Counted from the stretch's first letter, positions 30,657-40,039 are shown. The stretch: DNA of 64,000 nt from Psychrobacter sp. NG25 (GCF_015234355.1 NZ_JADGMV010000007.1:62001-126000); one strand, 5' to 3'. Program-made: numbers and translations. Notes: generated by a model not told the origin, from the sequence alone.

Positions 30657-30767
30657 ACCCTGCAAGGTAAATAAAATTTATTAGTATGCTAACAAGGGAG
30701 CCTAGCTCCACAGTTGTCGTATCTAAAAGTTTTTTAAGCTCAGCAATTAATTTTGCTGGGCTTTTTT
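30657..30767 (+). ncRNA. candidate small RNA of about 110 nucleotides
   Basis: Bounded by a promoter candidate and a convincing terminator with no supported open frame between. A GGAGC-CTA-GCTCC mini-hairpin occurs in the middle. No known RNA family is recognised; on the opposite strand folA ends just beyond it. Confidence 0.4.
30736..30767 (+). terminator. rho-independent terminator with no coding gene upstream
   Basis: AAGCTCAGCA pairs with TGCTGGGCTT (one G-T pair) across eight bases and is followed by TTTT. On plus, the nearest upstream gene, uvrC, already has its own terminator at 30367-30400. Confidence 0.75.
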
Positions 30768-30833
30768 AATTTTGCATATTTGGTTTCTCCTTAGTAATAG
30801 TTTATAAATGACAAATGGCCACACTAAATGGCA

Positions 30834-31403
30834 TTAGCCTTGTTTACTTTTATAAGTCACAAATTTAAAATCCAACGCACTTTTCTCATCGTGCATTTTC
30901 TCAGACTCTTCTGCCACTTCAAATTCACTTGGCAACTCAGGGTAGAATGCATCGCCATCGGTAATTTCGGTGTCTACATGGGTCAGTTCAATACGGTCGG
31001 TGTACATCAAAGCATCGCTAAAGACGCGCTCACCGCCAATGACCCAAATAGTATCTAGATGCGCGCCATGCGCCAGACTGGCTGCTTGTGTCAAAGCATC
31101 GTCCAGATTGTGTACTACATAAGCATTGTCTTTTCCGATAAGGCCTTTTTGCTTAGCATAATCCAACTGGCTGCTGATGATAAAGCTAACGCGTTTTGGC
31201 AAAGGCTTGCTGCCCATCGACTCAAACGTCTTACGACCCATAATGACGATACCTTGTATATCGCCGTCATTTTGTTTGGTCGTCATCCTCTTAAAGTGCT
31301 GCAAGTCTGCTGAGATATGCCACGGCAGCTCATTATCTTTACCGATACAACGGTTGCTACTGATAGCAGCGATTTGGGCAACTTCGGTGTGGGCATAACT
31401 CAT
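30834..31403 (-). CDS. folA: dihydrofolate reductase
   Basis: Reduces dihydrofolate to tetrahydrofolate with NADPH, recycling the folate oxidised by ThyA. 189 residues with AAISSNRCIGKDNELPWH (active site loop), the acidic residue in ISADLQHF, VIMGRKTFESMG and a C-terminal FVTY. ATG 31403 follows AAGGATAGATT. Last gene of the lgt-thyA-folA unit; the thyA stop is 71 bases upstream across a short tandem repeat. Confidence 0.96.
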   Translation of the reverse strand: MSYAHTEVAQIAAISSNRCIGKDNELPWHISADLQHFKRMTTKQNDGDIQGIVIMGRKTFESMGSKPLPKRVSFIISSQLDYAKQKGLIGKDNAYVVHNLDDALTQAASLAHGAHLDTIWVIGGERVFSDALMYTDRIELTHVDTEITDGDAFYPELPSEFEVAEESEKMHDEKSALDFKFVTYKSKQG

Positions 31404-31448
31404 AATCTATCCTTTTTATTATCTTTTACAATTTTAAGCTTATTTAGA

Positions 31449-31472
31449 TCAGTCAATCAGTCAATCAGCCAA
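31449..31472. repeat. three 8-base tandem repeats between thyA and folA
   Basis: TCAGTCAA, TCAGTCAA, TCAGCCAA in direct succession, ending two bases before the thyA stop codon. Copy number could vary between strains and change the spacing. Confidence 0.7.
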
Positions 31473-31474
31473 CG

Positions 31475-32335
31475 CTATACCGCAACTTTCGCTTTGATAG
31501 CAGGATGCGACTCGTAACCTTCAATACTAATATCTTCGTAACTGAAGGCAAAAATGTCATTAACATCAGGGTTAAGCGTCAATGTTGGCAGTGTATATAG
31601 TGAACGCGTCAACTGTAACTCAACTTGCTCACGGTGATTTTGGTAAATATGGCAATCACCACCTGTCCAGATGAACTCACCCACTTCTAGACCACAAATT
31701 TGCGCGACCATATGGGTAAGCAGGGCATAGCTGGCAATATTAAACGGCACACCTAGAAATAAATCTGCTGAGCGCTGATAGAGCTGGCAAGACAGTTTAT
31801 TGTCCGCGACAAAGAATTGAAACATGGTATGACAAGGCGGTAAGGCGACTTGATCTGCTTCGCCAGGGTTCCAACCAGACACAATCAAACGGCGTGAATT
31901 GGGGTTGGTCTTTATTTGCTCGATGACTTGGGTGATTTGATCGACACCATCAGCATGGTAATTGCCGTCTTCATCTTTGGTTGCGCCATAATTGCGCCAT
32001 TGATGGCCATAGACAGGGCCCAAATCACCAGCAGGACGATTAAAACGCGCCGTCTGCTCTGCAGTAGCCCATTCATTCCAAATGCGTACGCCATTGGCTT
32101 GCAGGTAATCGACATGAGTACTACCACTTAAAAACCAAAATAGCTCGTAGGCGATGGATTTAAAATGGACTTTTTTGGTGGTCAATAGCGGGAAACCTGA
32201 CGATAGGTCGAAACGCAGCTGCGCACCAAAGTGGCTCAGCGTACCTGTGCCAGTACGATCACCTTTTTCAGTGCCTGTGGTTAAAACGTGTTTGAGCAAG
32301 TCTAAATAGCCCTGCTCATTATTGCTGTTAATCAT
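31475..32335 (-). CDS. thyA: thymidylate synthase
   Basis: Converts dUMP to dTMP using methylene-tetrahydrofolate. 286 residues, including [19 protein letters not shown], the nucleophile Cys168 in [12 protein letters not shown], and [21 protein letters not shown] segment around [12 protein letters not shown] is slightly longer than in the E. coli enzyme. Middle gene between lgt and folA on the minus strand; 45 bases after lgt. Confidence 0.97.
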   Translation of the reverse strand: MINSNNEQGYLDLLKHVLTTGTEKGDRTGTGTLSHFGAQLRFDLSSGFPLLTTKKVHFKSIAYELFWFLSGSTHVDYLQANGVRIWNEWATAEQTARFNRPAGDLGPVYGHQWRNYGATKDEDGNYHADGVDQITQVIEQIKTNPNSRRLIVSGWNPGEADQVALPPCHTMFQFFVADNKLSCQLYQRSADLFLGVPFNIASYALLTHMVAQICGLEVGEFIWTGGDCHIYQNHREQVELQLTRSLYTLPTLTLNPDVNDIFAFSYEDISIEGYESHPAIKAKVAV

Positions 32336-32380
32336 AAAAATGCTCGTCGGTATTGTTTAGTACACTGATTGGTATATAGC

Positions 32381-33265
32381 TTAATAAGCAGCTTGCTTAC
32401 CCCAGTCATAGATGCCGCGTTTATAGGCATAGATTAATAGGATAAAGCCAATGATTATCATCGGGGCGCTTAGCATCTGCCCTTTGGTCATCCAGCCTAA
32501 CAAGATAAATCCTTGGTCGACGTCTGGCTGACGGAAGAACTCGATGATGAAACGGCTAACGCCATAACCCAACATGAAAATACCGGTCGCTGCCATCCGA
32601 GGACGTGGTTTTGATGAATACCACCATAAGAATAAGAACAGCAATAGGCCTTCAGCAAGCGCTTCATATAATTGTGAAGGATGGCGAGGCAGCAGATACT
32701 GACCATTAACTTCAGTCATTAGCTCTTGGAGTTCAGGGTTGGTCTGTAATTGCTGCATATCAGCAGCAGCTGCTTGCGGGAAGTACGTCAACCAATTATA
32801 ACCGCCGTCAGACACACGGCCCCATAGCTCGCCATTGATGTAGTTACCAATGCGGCCAAACAATAAGCCAGTTGGTACGCACGGCACAACAAAATCGAGC
32901 ACTTGGAATGGTGTCTTTTTATACTTACGAGCGAAATATAGCATACCGAGCATGACGCCGATCAAGCCGCCATGGAATGACATGCCGCCTTCCCAGACTT
33001 TGAAAAGATAGGCAGGGTTTTGTAGCAATTCACCGAACTGATAAAACAAGACGTAGCCAACACGGCCACCTAAAATAACGCCAAGCGCACCAAAGAATAC
33101 CAAGTCGGACACCATGTCGGTGGTCCAGTTATCGCGTTTGGTGCTGCGATACCACGCTAGGCCGTAAGCGGCAGCAAATGCCAGCAAATACATCAGCCCA
33201 TACCAATGGACTTCAACAGGCCCAATGGCTAACGCTACAGGATCGTACTGAGGATGAATCATCAT
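32381..33265 (-). CDS. lgt: Lgt, prolipoprotein diacylglyceryl transferase
   Basis: Inner-membrane enzyme that transfers diacylglycerol from phosphatidylglycerol to the lipobox cysteine. 294 residues, seven membrane segments, with FHGGLIG, the signature GRIGNYINGELWGR and the catalytic-region HPSQLYEALAEG. A polar insertion between these motifs is common in Moraxellaceae. Two adjacent ATG codons (33265 and 33262) can serve as start. It precedes thyA and folA. Lipobox proteins in this window (UrtA and two small lipoproteins) are expected substrates. Confidence 0.96.
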   Translation of the reverse strand: MMIHPQYDPVALAIGPVEVHWYGLMYLLAFAAAYGLAWYRSTKRDNWTTDMVSDLVFFGALGVILGGRVGYVLFYQFGELLQNPAYLFKVWEGGMSFHGGLIGVMLGMLYFARKYKKTPFQVLDFVVPCVPTGLLFGRIGNYINGELWGRVSDGGYNWLTYFPQAAAADMQQLQTNPELQELMTEVNGQYLLPRHPSQLYEALAEGLLLFLFLWWYSSKPRPRMAATGIFMLGYGVSRFIIEFFRQPDVDQGFILLGWMTKGQMLSAPMIIIGFILLIYAYKRGIYDWGKQAAY

Positions 33266-33559
33266 AAGGGCATCATAATATTGGTAATAAAGTGCTGACT
33301 ATAATAGCAAATTTCATTCGTCGAGCATACACAATTGCTATGATGCCAATCAGTTAGCATTGAGAAGTTGAACGGTCGATACAGTTCGGAACACATAGGG
33401 TAGGAAGCAAGTAAGATGCTGAATGAAACAGGACAAATAGCTGTAATCGTGAAAAGGTTTCGTAACGGTATGCAATCTTGGTAGCTAACAGCTTAGGATA
33501 AAAACACCATTTTTAGCGATATTAAGCGGATGCTACCAAGTGCGCATAAATAAATGCAG

Positions 33560-34258
33560 CTAGATAGCGACCAGATCCTGTACGTTGTTTTCAACCATCG
33601 TATCACCAGCGCCTTGTGATACTACTTTGCCGCGTGATAGCACGGTGTAATTGTCAGCCAGCTCTTCGGCAAACTCATAGAACTGCTCAACCAGCACAAT
33701 GGCCATGTCACCTTTGTCAGCCAAGTCACGTAGAACTCGGCCAATATCTTTAATAATAGAGGGCTGGATACCTTCAGTCGGTTCATCTAAAATCAACACA
33801 GTCGGCTCGGAGGCTAAGGCGCGTGCAATGGCAAGTTGCTGCTGCTGACCACCAGATAAATCACCACCACGCCGATGTTTCATCTCATCGAGTACGGGGA
33901 AAATATCGTATAAATGTTTGGGTACGTGTTTTGCCTTGCTACGTGAAAATTTGGCCATACCAATTAAGATGTTTTCTTCTACGGTCAGTGTCGAAAAGAT
34001 ATCACGACCTTGTGGCACATAAGCCAAACCTGCTCGTACCCGCTGCTCGGATGACATCTTACTGATGTCTTTATTATTGAGCAAAATCTCTCCTGATTTA
34101 ATCGGTAATATCCCCATTAGGCATTTAAGTAGCGTAGTTTTGCCCACGCCATTACGACCAAGTACCACACTGCATTCGCCGATGGGGGCTGTAAGCGAGA
34201 CGTCTCGTAAAATATGGCTGCCGCCATAGTATTGATTGATATCGTTAACTTTTAACAT
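33560..34258 (-). CDS. urtE: UrtE, urea ABC transporter ATPase
   Basis: Second ATPase of the urea importer, LivF-like. 232 residues: Walker A GRNGVGKT at 34-41, signature LSGGQQQQLAIARAL, Walker B LILDEPTEGIQPSII and H-loop LVEQFYEFAEEL. The IQPSII sequence after Walker B is characteristic of UrtE as opposed to LivF. ATG 34258 follows TTAGGAGACAGCC. Last gene of urtABCDE. Confidence 0.94.
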   Translation of the reverse strand: MLKVNDINQYYGGSHILRDVSLTAPIGECSVVLGRNGVGKTTLLKCLMGILPIKSGEILLNNKDISKMSSEQRVRAGLAYVPQGRDIFSTLTVEENILIGMAKFSRSKAKHVPKHLYDIFPVLDEMKHRRGGDLSGGQQQQLAIARALASEPTVLILDEPTEGIQPSIIKDIGRVLRDLADKGDMAIVLVEQFYEFAEELADNYTVLSRGKVVSQGAGDTMVENNVQDLVAI

Positions 34259-34358
34259 GGCTGTCTCCTAACATTCGAATCGTTTCCTAATCTCTAAATG
34301 GCATAGCAGTTTGTCAATATTACTATCAACTCAGTTGTCAACTCAGTTATCAATCCAG

Positions 34359-35204
34359 CTATCGACCTAAATAGGACTCAATCACGGCTTCATTGGCTTG
34401 TACTTCCGCTAATGTACCTTCGGCCAAAATCGCCCCTTGTGCCAATACCGTGACTTTTTCACTGATGGCATCGATAAAGGTCATATCATGCTCAACCACC
34501 ACCAAGGTATGGTTCTTTTTGAGGCGTAAACACAGCTCGGCGGTATGTTCAGTTTCTGCATCGGTCATACCGGCCACAGGCTCATCAAGCAAAATCAGCT
34601 TGGGGCTCTGCATCAGTAGCATGCCAATCTCTAACCATTGTTTTTGCCCATGTGAGAGTAAGCCAGCAGGCTTGTTAGTTTTATCTGTCAGGCGAATTTG
34701 TTGTAGGGTAGCGTCGAGGGTATCGCGAGTATCGGCATTGAGTTTGTTGAATAAGCTTTTGACCACACGCTTGTCTTTCGGCGCAGCAAGTAACAAATTA
34801 TCCATCACCGTAAAGTTCTCAAAGACAGTAGGTTTTTGGAATTTACGTCCGATACCAGCTTCGGCGATTTCTTCGGTGGATAAGTTAGCAAGGTTGTGGG
34901 TTTGACCAAAAAATACGCTGCCTTCGGTAGGACGAGTTTTACCCGTGATGACATCCATTAGCGTGGTTTTACCAGCGCCATTAGGGCCAATAATGCAGCG
35001 TAGCTCACCTTCTTCAATGTATAACGATAAATTATTGAGTGCGCGAAAAGAGTCGAACCAAACACTCAAATCTTCTAAATACAATGCAATCCCATGGCTA
35101 AAATCGACGCCTGATGGCTTTGGATGACTGCGGCCAGTACCGCCATGATTACGTCCATACTCATTAATAATTTGCTCAGTCGTTGACGGTTTATCATTTA
35201 GCAT
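34359..35204 (-). CDS. urtD: UrtD, urea ABC transporter ATPase
   Basis: First ATPase of the urea importer, LivG-like. The ATG at 35204 overlaps the urtC stop (TAATG) and has AAAGGAGAAACAG upstream, giving 281 residues; a longer frame extends into urtC and was discarded. An N-terminal extension of about 38 residues precedes the ABC domain: Walker A GPNGAGKT at 73-80, signature LSHGQKQWLEIGMLL, Walker B LILLDEPVAGMTDAE. The SHGQKQWLEI form of the signature is typical of UrtD. Confidence 0.94.
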   Translation of the reverse strand: MLNDKPSTTEQIINEYGRNHGGTGRSHPKPSGVDFSHGIALYLEDLSVWFDSFRALNNLSLYIEEGELRCIIGPNGAGKTTLMDVITGKTRPTEGSVFFGQTHNLANLSTEEIAEAGIGRKFQKPTVFENFTVMDNLLLAAPKDKRVVKSLFNKLNADTRDTLDATLQQIRLTDKTNKPAGLLSHGQKQWLEIGMLLMQSPKLILLDEPVAGMTDAETEHTAELCLRLKKNHTLVVVEHDMTFIDAISEKVTVLAQGAILAEGTLAEVQANEAVIESYLGR

Positions 35205-36274
35205 TACTGTTTCTCCTTTTTGAATCGATCGAACAAGCCCATAATGCCATTGGGCAAAAACAACGTCACGACGACGAACAGTCCACCTAATATCAGTAGC
35301 CAAAATTCAGGGTAGGCGACAGTGAAGTAAGTTTTGACCGAGTTGACCACACCAGTTCCTAGAATTGCACCGATCAATTTACCTCTACCACCCGTTGCTA
35401 CCCAGACGGCCATTTCAATTGAGTTCACAGGATTCATTTCACTTGGATTAATAATGCCTACCTGCGGCACGTATAGCGCACCTGCGATACCAGCGATGAC
35501 TGCGGACAGCACCCAAGCTGATAGCTTGTACCACAACGTGCGATAACCCAAATACTGCAAGCGATTTTCGCTATCACGAATAGCGCCAAGCACTCGCCCA
35601 TACGGCTGATTCATTAAATGACGCAAACCCATATAAGAGACTAACAATGCTACGGCAGTGACAAAGCACAGCATTGAACGAGTAGAGGCAGCGGTAATGT
35701 CGTAGCCGAGTAAGGTGGTAAAACCAGTAAAGCCGTTATTGCCGCCAAAGCCCGTTTCATTACGGAAGAATAGCAAGGCTGCTGCATAGACCATGGCTTG
35801 GGTAATGATAGAAAAGTAAACGCCTTTGATCTTGGAGCGAAACGCAAAAAAACCAAAGATGAAAGCGACTAAGCTGGGTACCAGTACCACCAATGCCATT
35901 GCCCACCAAAAGTTTTGCGTGCCAGCCCAATACCATGGCATTTCAGTCCAGCTCAAAAACCGCATAAAATCAGGAAGCGCATCGCCTGCCGTTTCGCGTG
36001 TTAGGTACATGCCAAATGCATAACCGCCCAACGCAAAGTACAAGCCATGCCCCAAGCTTAAGATGCCAGCATAACCCCATACGAGGTCTAGTGCCAATGC
36101 CACCATGGCCAGCGCCATGATCTTACCAATCAGGGTAATCCAGTAGGCCGAAAGATAAAAAGGTGAGCTCTCCGGCATAAGATGTAGCCAAGGCAGTATC
36201 AGTAGTACGGCAAAACATAAGCCAATTAAGACAGCACTACGCGGTGTATCAGACAGTAATTTGGTCAGTATCAT
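35204..36274 (-). CDS. urtC: UrtC, urea ABC transporter permease
   Basis: LivM-like inner-membrane permease. ATG 36274 follows AAGGAGACTACT and gives 356 residues; an upstream in-frame start would run into urtB. About ten membrane segments; the cytoplasmic coupling loop is YGRVLGAIRDSENRLQYLGY, a pattern specific for UrtC. It starts ten bases after urtB and overlaps urtD by one base, indicating translational coupling. Confidence 0.94.
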   Translation of the reverse strand: MILTKLLSDTPRSAVLIGLCFAVLLILPWLHLMPESSPFYLSAYWITLIGKIMALAMVALALDLVWGYAGILSLGHGLYFALGGYAFGMYLTRETAGDALPDFMRFLSWTEMPWYWAGTQNFWWAMALVVLVPSLVAFIFGFFAFRSKIKGVYFSIITQAMVYAAALLFFRNETGFGGNNGFTGFTTLLGYDITAASTRSMLCFVTAVALLVSYMGLRHLMNQPYGRVLGAIRDSENRLQYLGYRTLWYKLSAWVLSAVIAGIAGALYVPQVGIINPSEMNPVNSIEMAVWVATGGRGKLIGAILGTGVVNSVKTYFTVAYPEFWLLILGGLFVVVTLFLPNGIMGLFDRFKKEKQ

Positions 36275-36284
36275 AGTAGTCTCC

Positions 36285-38123
36285 TTATTCGACAAAGCGG
36301 CCTTTGAGTGCAAATAAACCTTGTGGCCGTTTCTGAATGAACAGAATCACAAGAACCAACAATACTATTTTTGCCAATACCGCACCGATACCAATCTCGA
36401 GTACCGTACCACTCACACCAAGTCCTAAGGCTGCTAGTACTGCACCCCATACTTGACCGACACCGCCGACGACGACGACCAAGAACGTATCAATGATATA
36501 GGTTTGACCCAAGTCAGGACCCACATTGCCTACTTGAGCAAGCGCGCAGCCTGCCATGCCTGCAAGTCCAGAACCCAAACCAAATGCCATCATATCGATA
36601 CGTGCAGAAGGAATACCAACTGCTTTTGCCATTTGGCGGTTTTGTGTGACTGCTCGTATAAATAATCCAAATCGGGTCTTATTAAGTAAGTACACCAGTA
36701 GCGCCACGATGATGACCGTAAATACGATAATGGCGATGCGATTGTAAGGAAGTACCAAACTTGATGACACTTGATATGCGCCGCTGAGCCATGCCACGTT
36801 ACTAACTTCAACGTTCTGCGCACCAAAAATCATCCGCACCAGTTGCATCAATATTAAGCTCACCCCAAATGTTGCCAGCAATGTCTCTAGCTCACGACCA
36901 TATAGTGGGCGAATGACAATGCGCTCAATAATCATGCCTATGACAGCGCTGACTAAAAAAGCAGCCGGAATAGCAGCAAGCAAATACCAACCTGCCATAT
37001 CTGGCATATAAGCTTGAAAGAAGTTTTGCACCATATAAGTGGTATAAGCCCCAATCATAATCAGCTCACCATGCGCCATATTAATCACGCCAAGTAAGCC
37101 AAAGGTAATGGCAAGGCCAAGAGCCGCTAGCAGTAAAATACTGGCGGTACTCATACCGGTGAAAATATGACCCATCCATGTGCTTATTTCAATACGCCGT
37201 GACACACTGGATTCAGCATCGATAAGCGCCGCTTTAAGCGAGGCATCTAAGCCATCAGCCGCGAGAGCAGATTCAATATCGACCAAAACTTGTGGGTTAT
37301 CACTATCAGCAAGTAGCTTTGCGGCTGCGATTTGAGTGGGTAGGTCACCATTTTTAAAGTCAATACGAGCCTGTAATGCGGTTAGTGCCTTTTTGACTTT
37401 AGCACTGTCTTCATTTGCCGCTGCTGCGGTAATAATGGCCGGATTTACTTGGTCAATGTTGTTGGCTAAAATATCAACTGCTTGTAGTCGCTGTGCAGGT
37501 TTGTCAGATGCTAGCTTGACCTTAGCTTGTCCAAAAATCAGCGCCGAGCGCAGCGCATTGGTCAAGGTGATTTGTGATAAGTCACTAGGCCAATCGGCTG
37601 TCTCTTCTTTATTGGGATAGGTAAATAGCTGATCGTCTTTATTCAGTAAATACGTCTGCCCACCGTTGCCTTGATACAGTTCATCATTTGCAATGAATTC
37701 AACCAAGCTATCTAAACTTTCAACCGATCCCGGCCAATCACTTAACATGGCTTGACGCTGGCTAAAATCACCCGCTACAAATTGTTGAATGGCATTGCCT
37801 GAACTTGTAGAAGTTGCTGTTGAAATATTTGAGGTATCTGAGGTGCTGGCTTGAGTAGAAGTGGTTACGTTCGCAGTTGTGACCAATGATGGCTCACTAT
37901 GAGCGGTATTTGTATCATGATCATGTGCTGGGCCATCATGGTCAGCATGCGCAGAGGTGGTGAAAATTGTTATGAATAATGCAGTCAGAGCAAGTAGCCG
38001 CATAGGTATAGATATTGAAAAAATCGCAGCGTGCCTCATGAACCTGCTTGTTGGTGCTTGCTGATCATTACCATTCTTAGATGATATTTGCCCTGCAATG
38101 GGGCATAAAGTGTGACGCTGCAT
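36285..38123 (-). CDS. urtB: UrtB, urea ABC transporter permease with periplasmic domain
   Basis: LivH-like permease. ATG 38123 follows GGGAGCCGCAT, giving 612 residues; ATG 38039 with AGCAGGTTC is an alternative that puts the signal peptide nearer the N-terminus. A hydrophobic segment ending TTSAHA is followed by a histidine-rich stretch (DHDGPAHDHD), a Ser/Thr-rich linker, then a helical-repeat periplasmic domain (about 110-315) normal for UrtB, then the permease with GLGLAITFGLLGVINMAHGE-like sequence (ALGLAITFGLLGVINMAHGE) and VTQNRQMAKAVGI. The His- and Ser/Thr-rich part is longer than usual. Confidence 0.92.
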   Translation of the reverse strand: MQRHTLCPIAGQISSKNGNDQQAPTSRFMRHAAIFSISIPMRLLALTALFITIFTTSAHADHDGPAHDHDTNTAHSEPSLVTTANVTTSTQASTSDTSNISTATSTSSGNAIQQFVAGDFSQRQAMLSDWPGSVESLDSLVEFIANDELYQGNGGQTYLLNKDDQLFTYPNKEETADWPSDLSQITLTNALRSALIFGQAKVKLASDKPAQRLQAVDILANNIDQVNPAIITAAAANEDSAKVKKALTALQARIDFKNGDLPTQIAAAKLLADSDNPQVLVDIESALAADGLDASLKAALIDAESSVSRRIEISTWMGHIFTGMSTASILLLAALGLAITFGLLGVINMAHGELIMIGAYTTYMVQNFFQAYMPDMAGWYLLAAIPAAFLVSAVIGMIIERIVIRPLYGRELETLLATFGVSLILMQLVRMIFGAQNVEVSNVAWLSGAYQVSSSLVLPYNRIAIIVFTVIIVALLVYLLNKTRFGLFIRAVTQNRQMAKAVGIPSARIDMMAFGLGSGLAGMAGCALAQVGNVGPDLGQTYIIDTFLVVVVGGVGQVWGAVLAALGLGVSGTVLEIGIGAVLAKIVLLVLVILFIQKRPQGLFALKGRFVE

Positions 38124-38299
38124 ATGCGGCTCCCTGTGTTCCACGGTCAACAAATTCTTAGCTCTACTGCTTAGCGTACTAAGCAATAGAGGTGTAGATA
38201 AGGTGTATAGATATATAAGGCGTTGAAAATAAATGTGAAGAGTAGGTACTGGGTCGTCGATTCATGCACCTGTCAGCACAAATTTATTCATTGGACAGC

Positions 38300-39652
38300 C
38301 TATTTAGGAATGTACTCGCTCCAAGGCTGAGCTTGAATGACCTCTGGCGTTTTAAAAATCGTGTCAAACTGTCCATCCGCACGAATTTGACCAATCATCA
38401 CAGGCTTCCATAAATGATGATTGGTGTCATCCATTTTTAATGTGTAACCAGAAGGCGCATCAAACGTCTGACCAGCCATGCTGATACGTACTTTATCAAC
38501 ATCAGTAGTGCCTGCTTTTTCAACGGCTTGTTTCCACATATTGATACCGACATAGGTGGCTTCCATTGGATCATTGGTCACGACTTTTTCAGCATTTGGT
38601 AGGTTTTGGTCTAATGCATATTGCTTATAGCGTTTGGTAAATTCACTGTTGGTTGGATTTTTGATTGACATAAAGTAGTTCCATGCCGCCAAGTGACCTT
38701 GCAGTAGACTGGTGTCGATACCACGCAGTTCTTCTTCACCGACTGAGAATGCCATGACTGGAATTTCTGACGCTTTGATACCTTGGTTGGCCAGTTCACG
38801 ATAAAACGGAACGTTTGAATCGCCGTTGATAGTAGAAATTACCGCTGTCTTTTTACCCGTTGAGAACTTTTTGACGTTAGATACGATGGTTTGATAATTG
38901 CTGAAACCAAATGGTGTGTACTCTTCCATGATGTCTGCATCAGCCACGCCTTTTGACTTCAAAAATGCCTTTAAAATCTGGTTGGTGGTGCGTGGATAGA
39001 CGTAATCAGTACCCAGCAATACAAAGCGCTCTGCACCGCCGCCTTCTTCACTCATTAAATACTCTACCGCTGGAATGGCTTGCTGATTTGGCGCAGCACC
39101 AGTGTAAAAAATATTTTCTGATTGCTCTTGTCCTTCGTACTGCACTGGGTAAAACATCAATCCGTTTAACTCTTCAACCACGGGTAATACTGATTTACGC
39201 GATACGGAAGTCCAACCGCCAAAAATAACATCCACTTTATCTTGAGTTAATAGCTGACGAGCTTTTTCAGCAAACAATGGCCAATCAGAGGCAGGGTCAA
39301 CGACCACAGGCTCTAGCTGCTTGCCCAGTACACCGCCATTCGCATTGATTTCATCAATGGTCATTAATGCGGTATCTTTTAGAGAGGTTTCGGAGATGGC
39401 CATGGTGCCAGACAATGAATGCAAGATACCTACTTTGATGGTATCGCCATCAGCGGCAGGCTCAGTCGTTGTTTCTGTAGTCGTTTCGGCTGTAGTTTCT
39501 GTCGATGTCGCAGTTTCTGCAGGTTTTTGACAGGCAGCGAGACTCAAACTACTGATGACGGCTATCGCCAATAGTGAAACGCGTGATTTGAGTTTGCTGT
39601 GAATATTCGACTCAACAAACTGAGGGTTGGCTAAAATTGGTAACGAAAACAT
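38300..39652 (-). CDS. urtA: UrtA, urea-binding lipoprotein
   Basis: Substrate-binding protein of the urea importer. ATG 39652 lies six bases after AGGAG, while the ATG two codons earlier directly abuts it, so 39652 is preferred (450 residues). The lipobox LAAC places the lipidated cysteine at residue 41, followed by a Thr/Glu-rich linker. The mature domain has VGILHSLSGTMAISETSL, DWPLFAEKARQLLTQDKVDV and MFYPVQYEGQEQSENIFYTG, the last being the UrtA hallmark. The gene is 176 bases upstream of urtB and follows a sigma-54 promoter candidate. Confidence 0.95.
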   Translation of the reverse strand: MFSLPILANPQFVESNIHSKLKSRVSLLAIAVISSLSLAACQKPAETATSTETTAETTTETTTEPAADGDTIKVGILHSLSGTMAISETSLKDTALMTIDEINANGGVLGKQLEPVVVDPASDWPLFAEKARQLLTQDKVDVIFGGWTSVSRKSVLPVVEELNGLMFYPVQYEGQEQSENIFYTGAAPNQQAIPAVEYLMSEEGGGAERFVLLGTDYVYPRTTNQILKAFLKSKGVADADIMEEYTPFGFSNYQTIVSNVKKFSTGKKTAVISTINGDSNVPFYRELANQGIKASEIPVMAFSVGEEELRGIDTSLLQGHLAAWNYFMSIKNPTNSEFTKRYKQYALDQNLPNAEKVVTNDPMEATYVGINMWKQAVEKAGTTDVDKVRISMAGQTFDAPSGYTLKMDDTNHHLWKPVMIGQIRADGQFDTIFKTPEVIQAQPWSEYIPK

Positions 39653-39710
39653 GTACATCTCCTAAGTAAATACAAAAAATAAAATATTGTTACTTAACAG
39701 TGATTAATAG

Positions 39711-39727
39711 TTCAAGTTCCGTGCCAA
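39711..39727 (-). promoter_or_regulatory. sigma-54 promoter candidate for urtABCDE
   Basis: Read on minus, TTGGCACGGAACTTGAA matches the -24/-12 consensus TTGGCACGNNNNTTGCA except for one base (C to A in the -12 dinucleotide); the GG-N10-G spacing is correct. Transcription would start near 39701, about 49 bases before urtA. A TGCACCA half-site resembling an NtrC site is about 100 bases upstream (39818-39824). Confidence 0.7.
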
Positions 39728-40039
39728 GTTAAAAAGGCCGTTATTTAGGAAATAACAGTACAATAATTAAAAATTGTGGCGTTTTTTCATTAATCTAGTG
39801 CATAGATTTTGGTAGGTTGCACCATAAAAGGGAATAAATAGAGAAACCGTGCACAATATAAAAATATGACGTTAGCTTTGATAGAGACATTTGTTGCTAA
39901 AAAGTGTCAAAAACGCTACGGTTATATCTTTGAGAGATATTATTTTTGATAGAAATTGTCTTGCGCGCTTATATGATGGCAAGTCTGATAGTAAAAGTGC
40001 GCTGCTGCCATAATGGATTTTACTTCTAAGGAATGATGT
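39728..40039. other. urtA / muiA-like divergent regulatory region
   Basis: Contains TGCACCA at 39818-39824 and GTGCAC at 39849-39854, possible enhancer-protein half-sites for the urtA promoter. No coding frame is supported. The promoter of the plus-strand gene at 40040 must also lie here but is not evident. Confidence 0.4.

Noticed and set aside
31449..31472. CRISPR-like repeats
   Set aside because: Only three adjacent 8-base units with no spacers and no cas genes nearby.
34393..34905. 170-codon open frame on plus, opposite urtD
   Set aside because: Ser/Thr/Cys-rich translation typical of antisense frames; urtD on the other strand has all ABC motifs.
34359..35303. Longer UrtD start at 35303
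   Set aside because: It would overlap urtC by 100 bases and lacks a ribosome site; ATG 35204 has AAAGGAG and overlaps the urtC stop by one base.
33560..39652. Branched-chain amino acid (Liv) transporter instead of urea transporter
   Set aside because: UrtA has FYPVQYEGQE and the UrtB periplasmic helical domain and the UrtD/UrtE-specific signature sequences favour urea.
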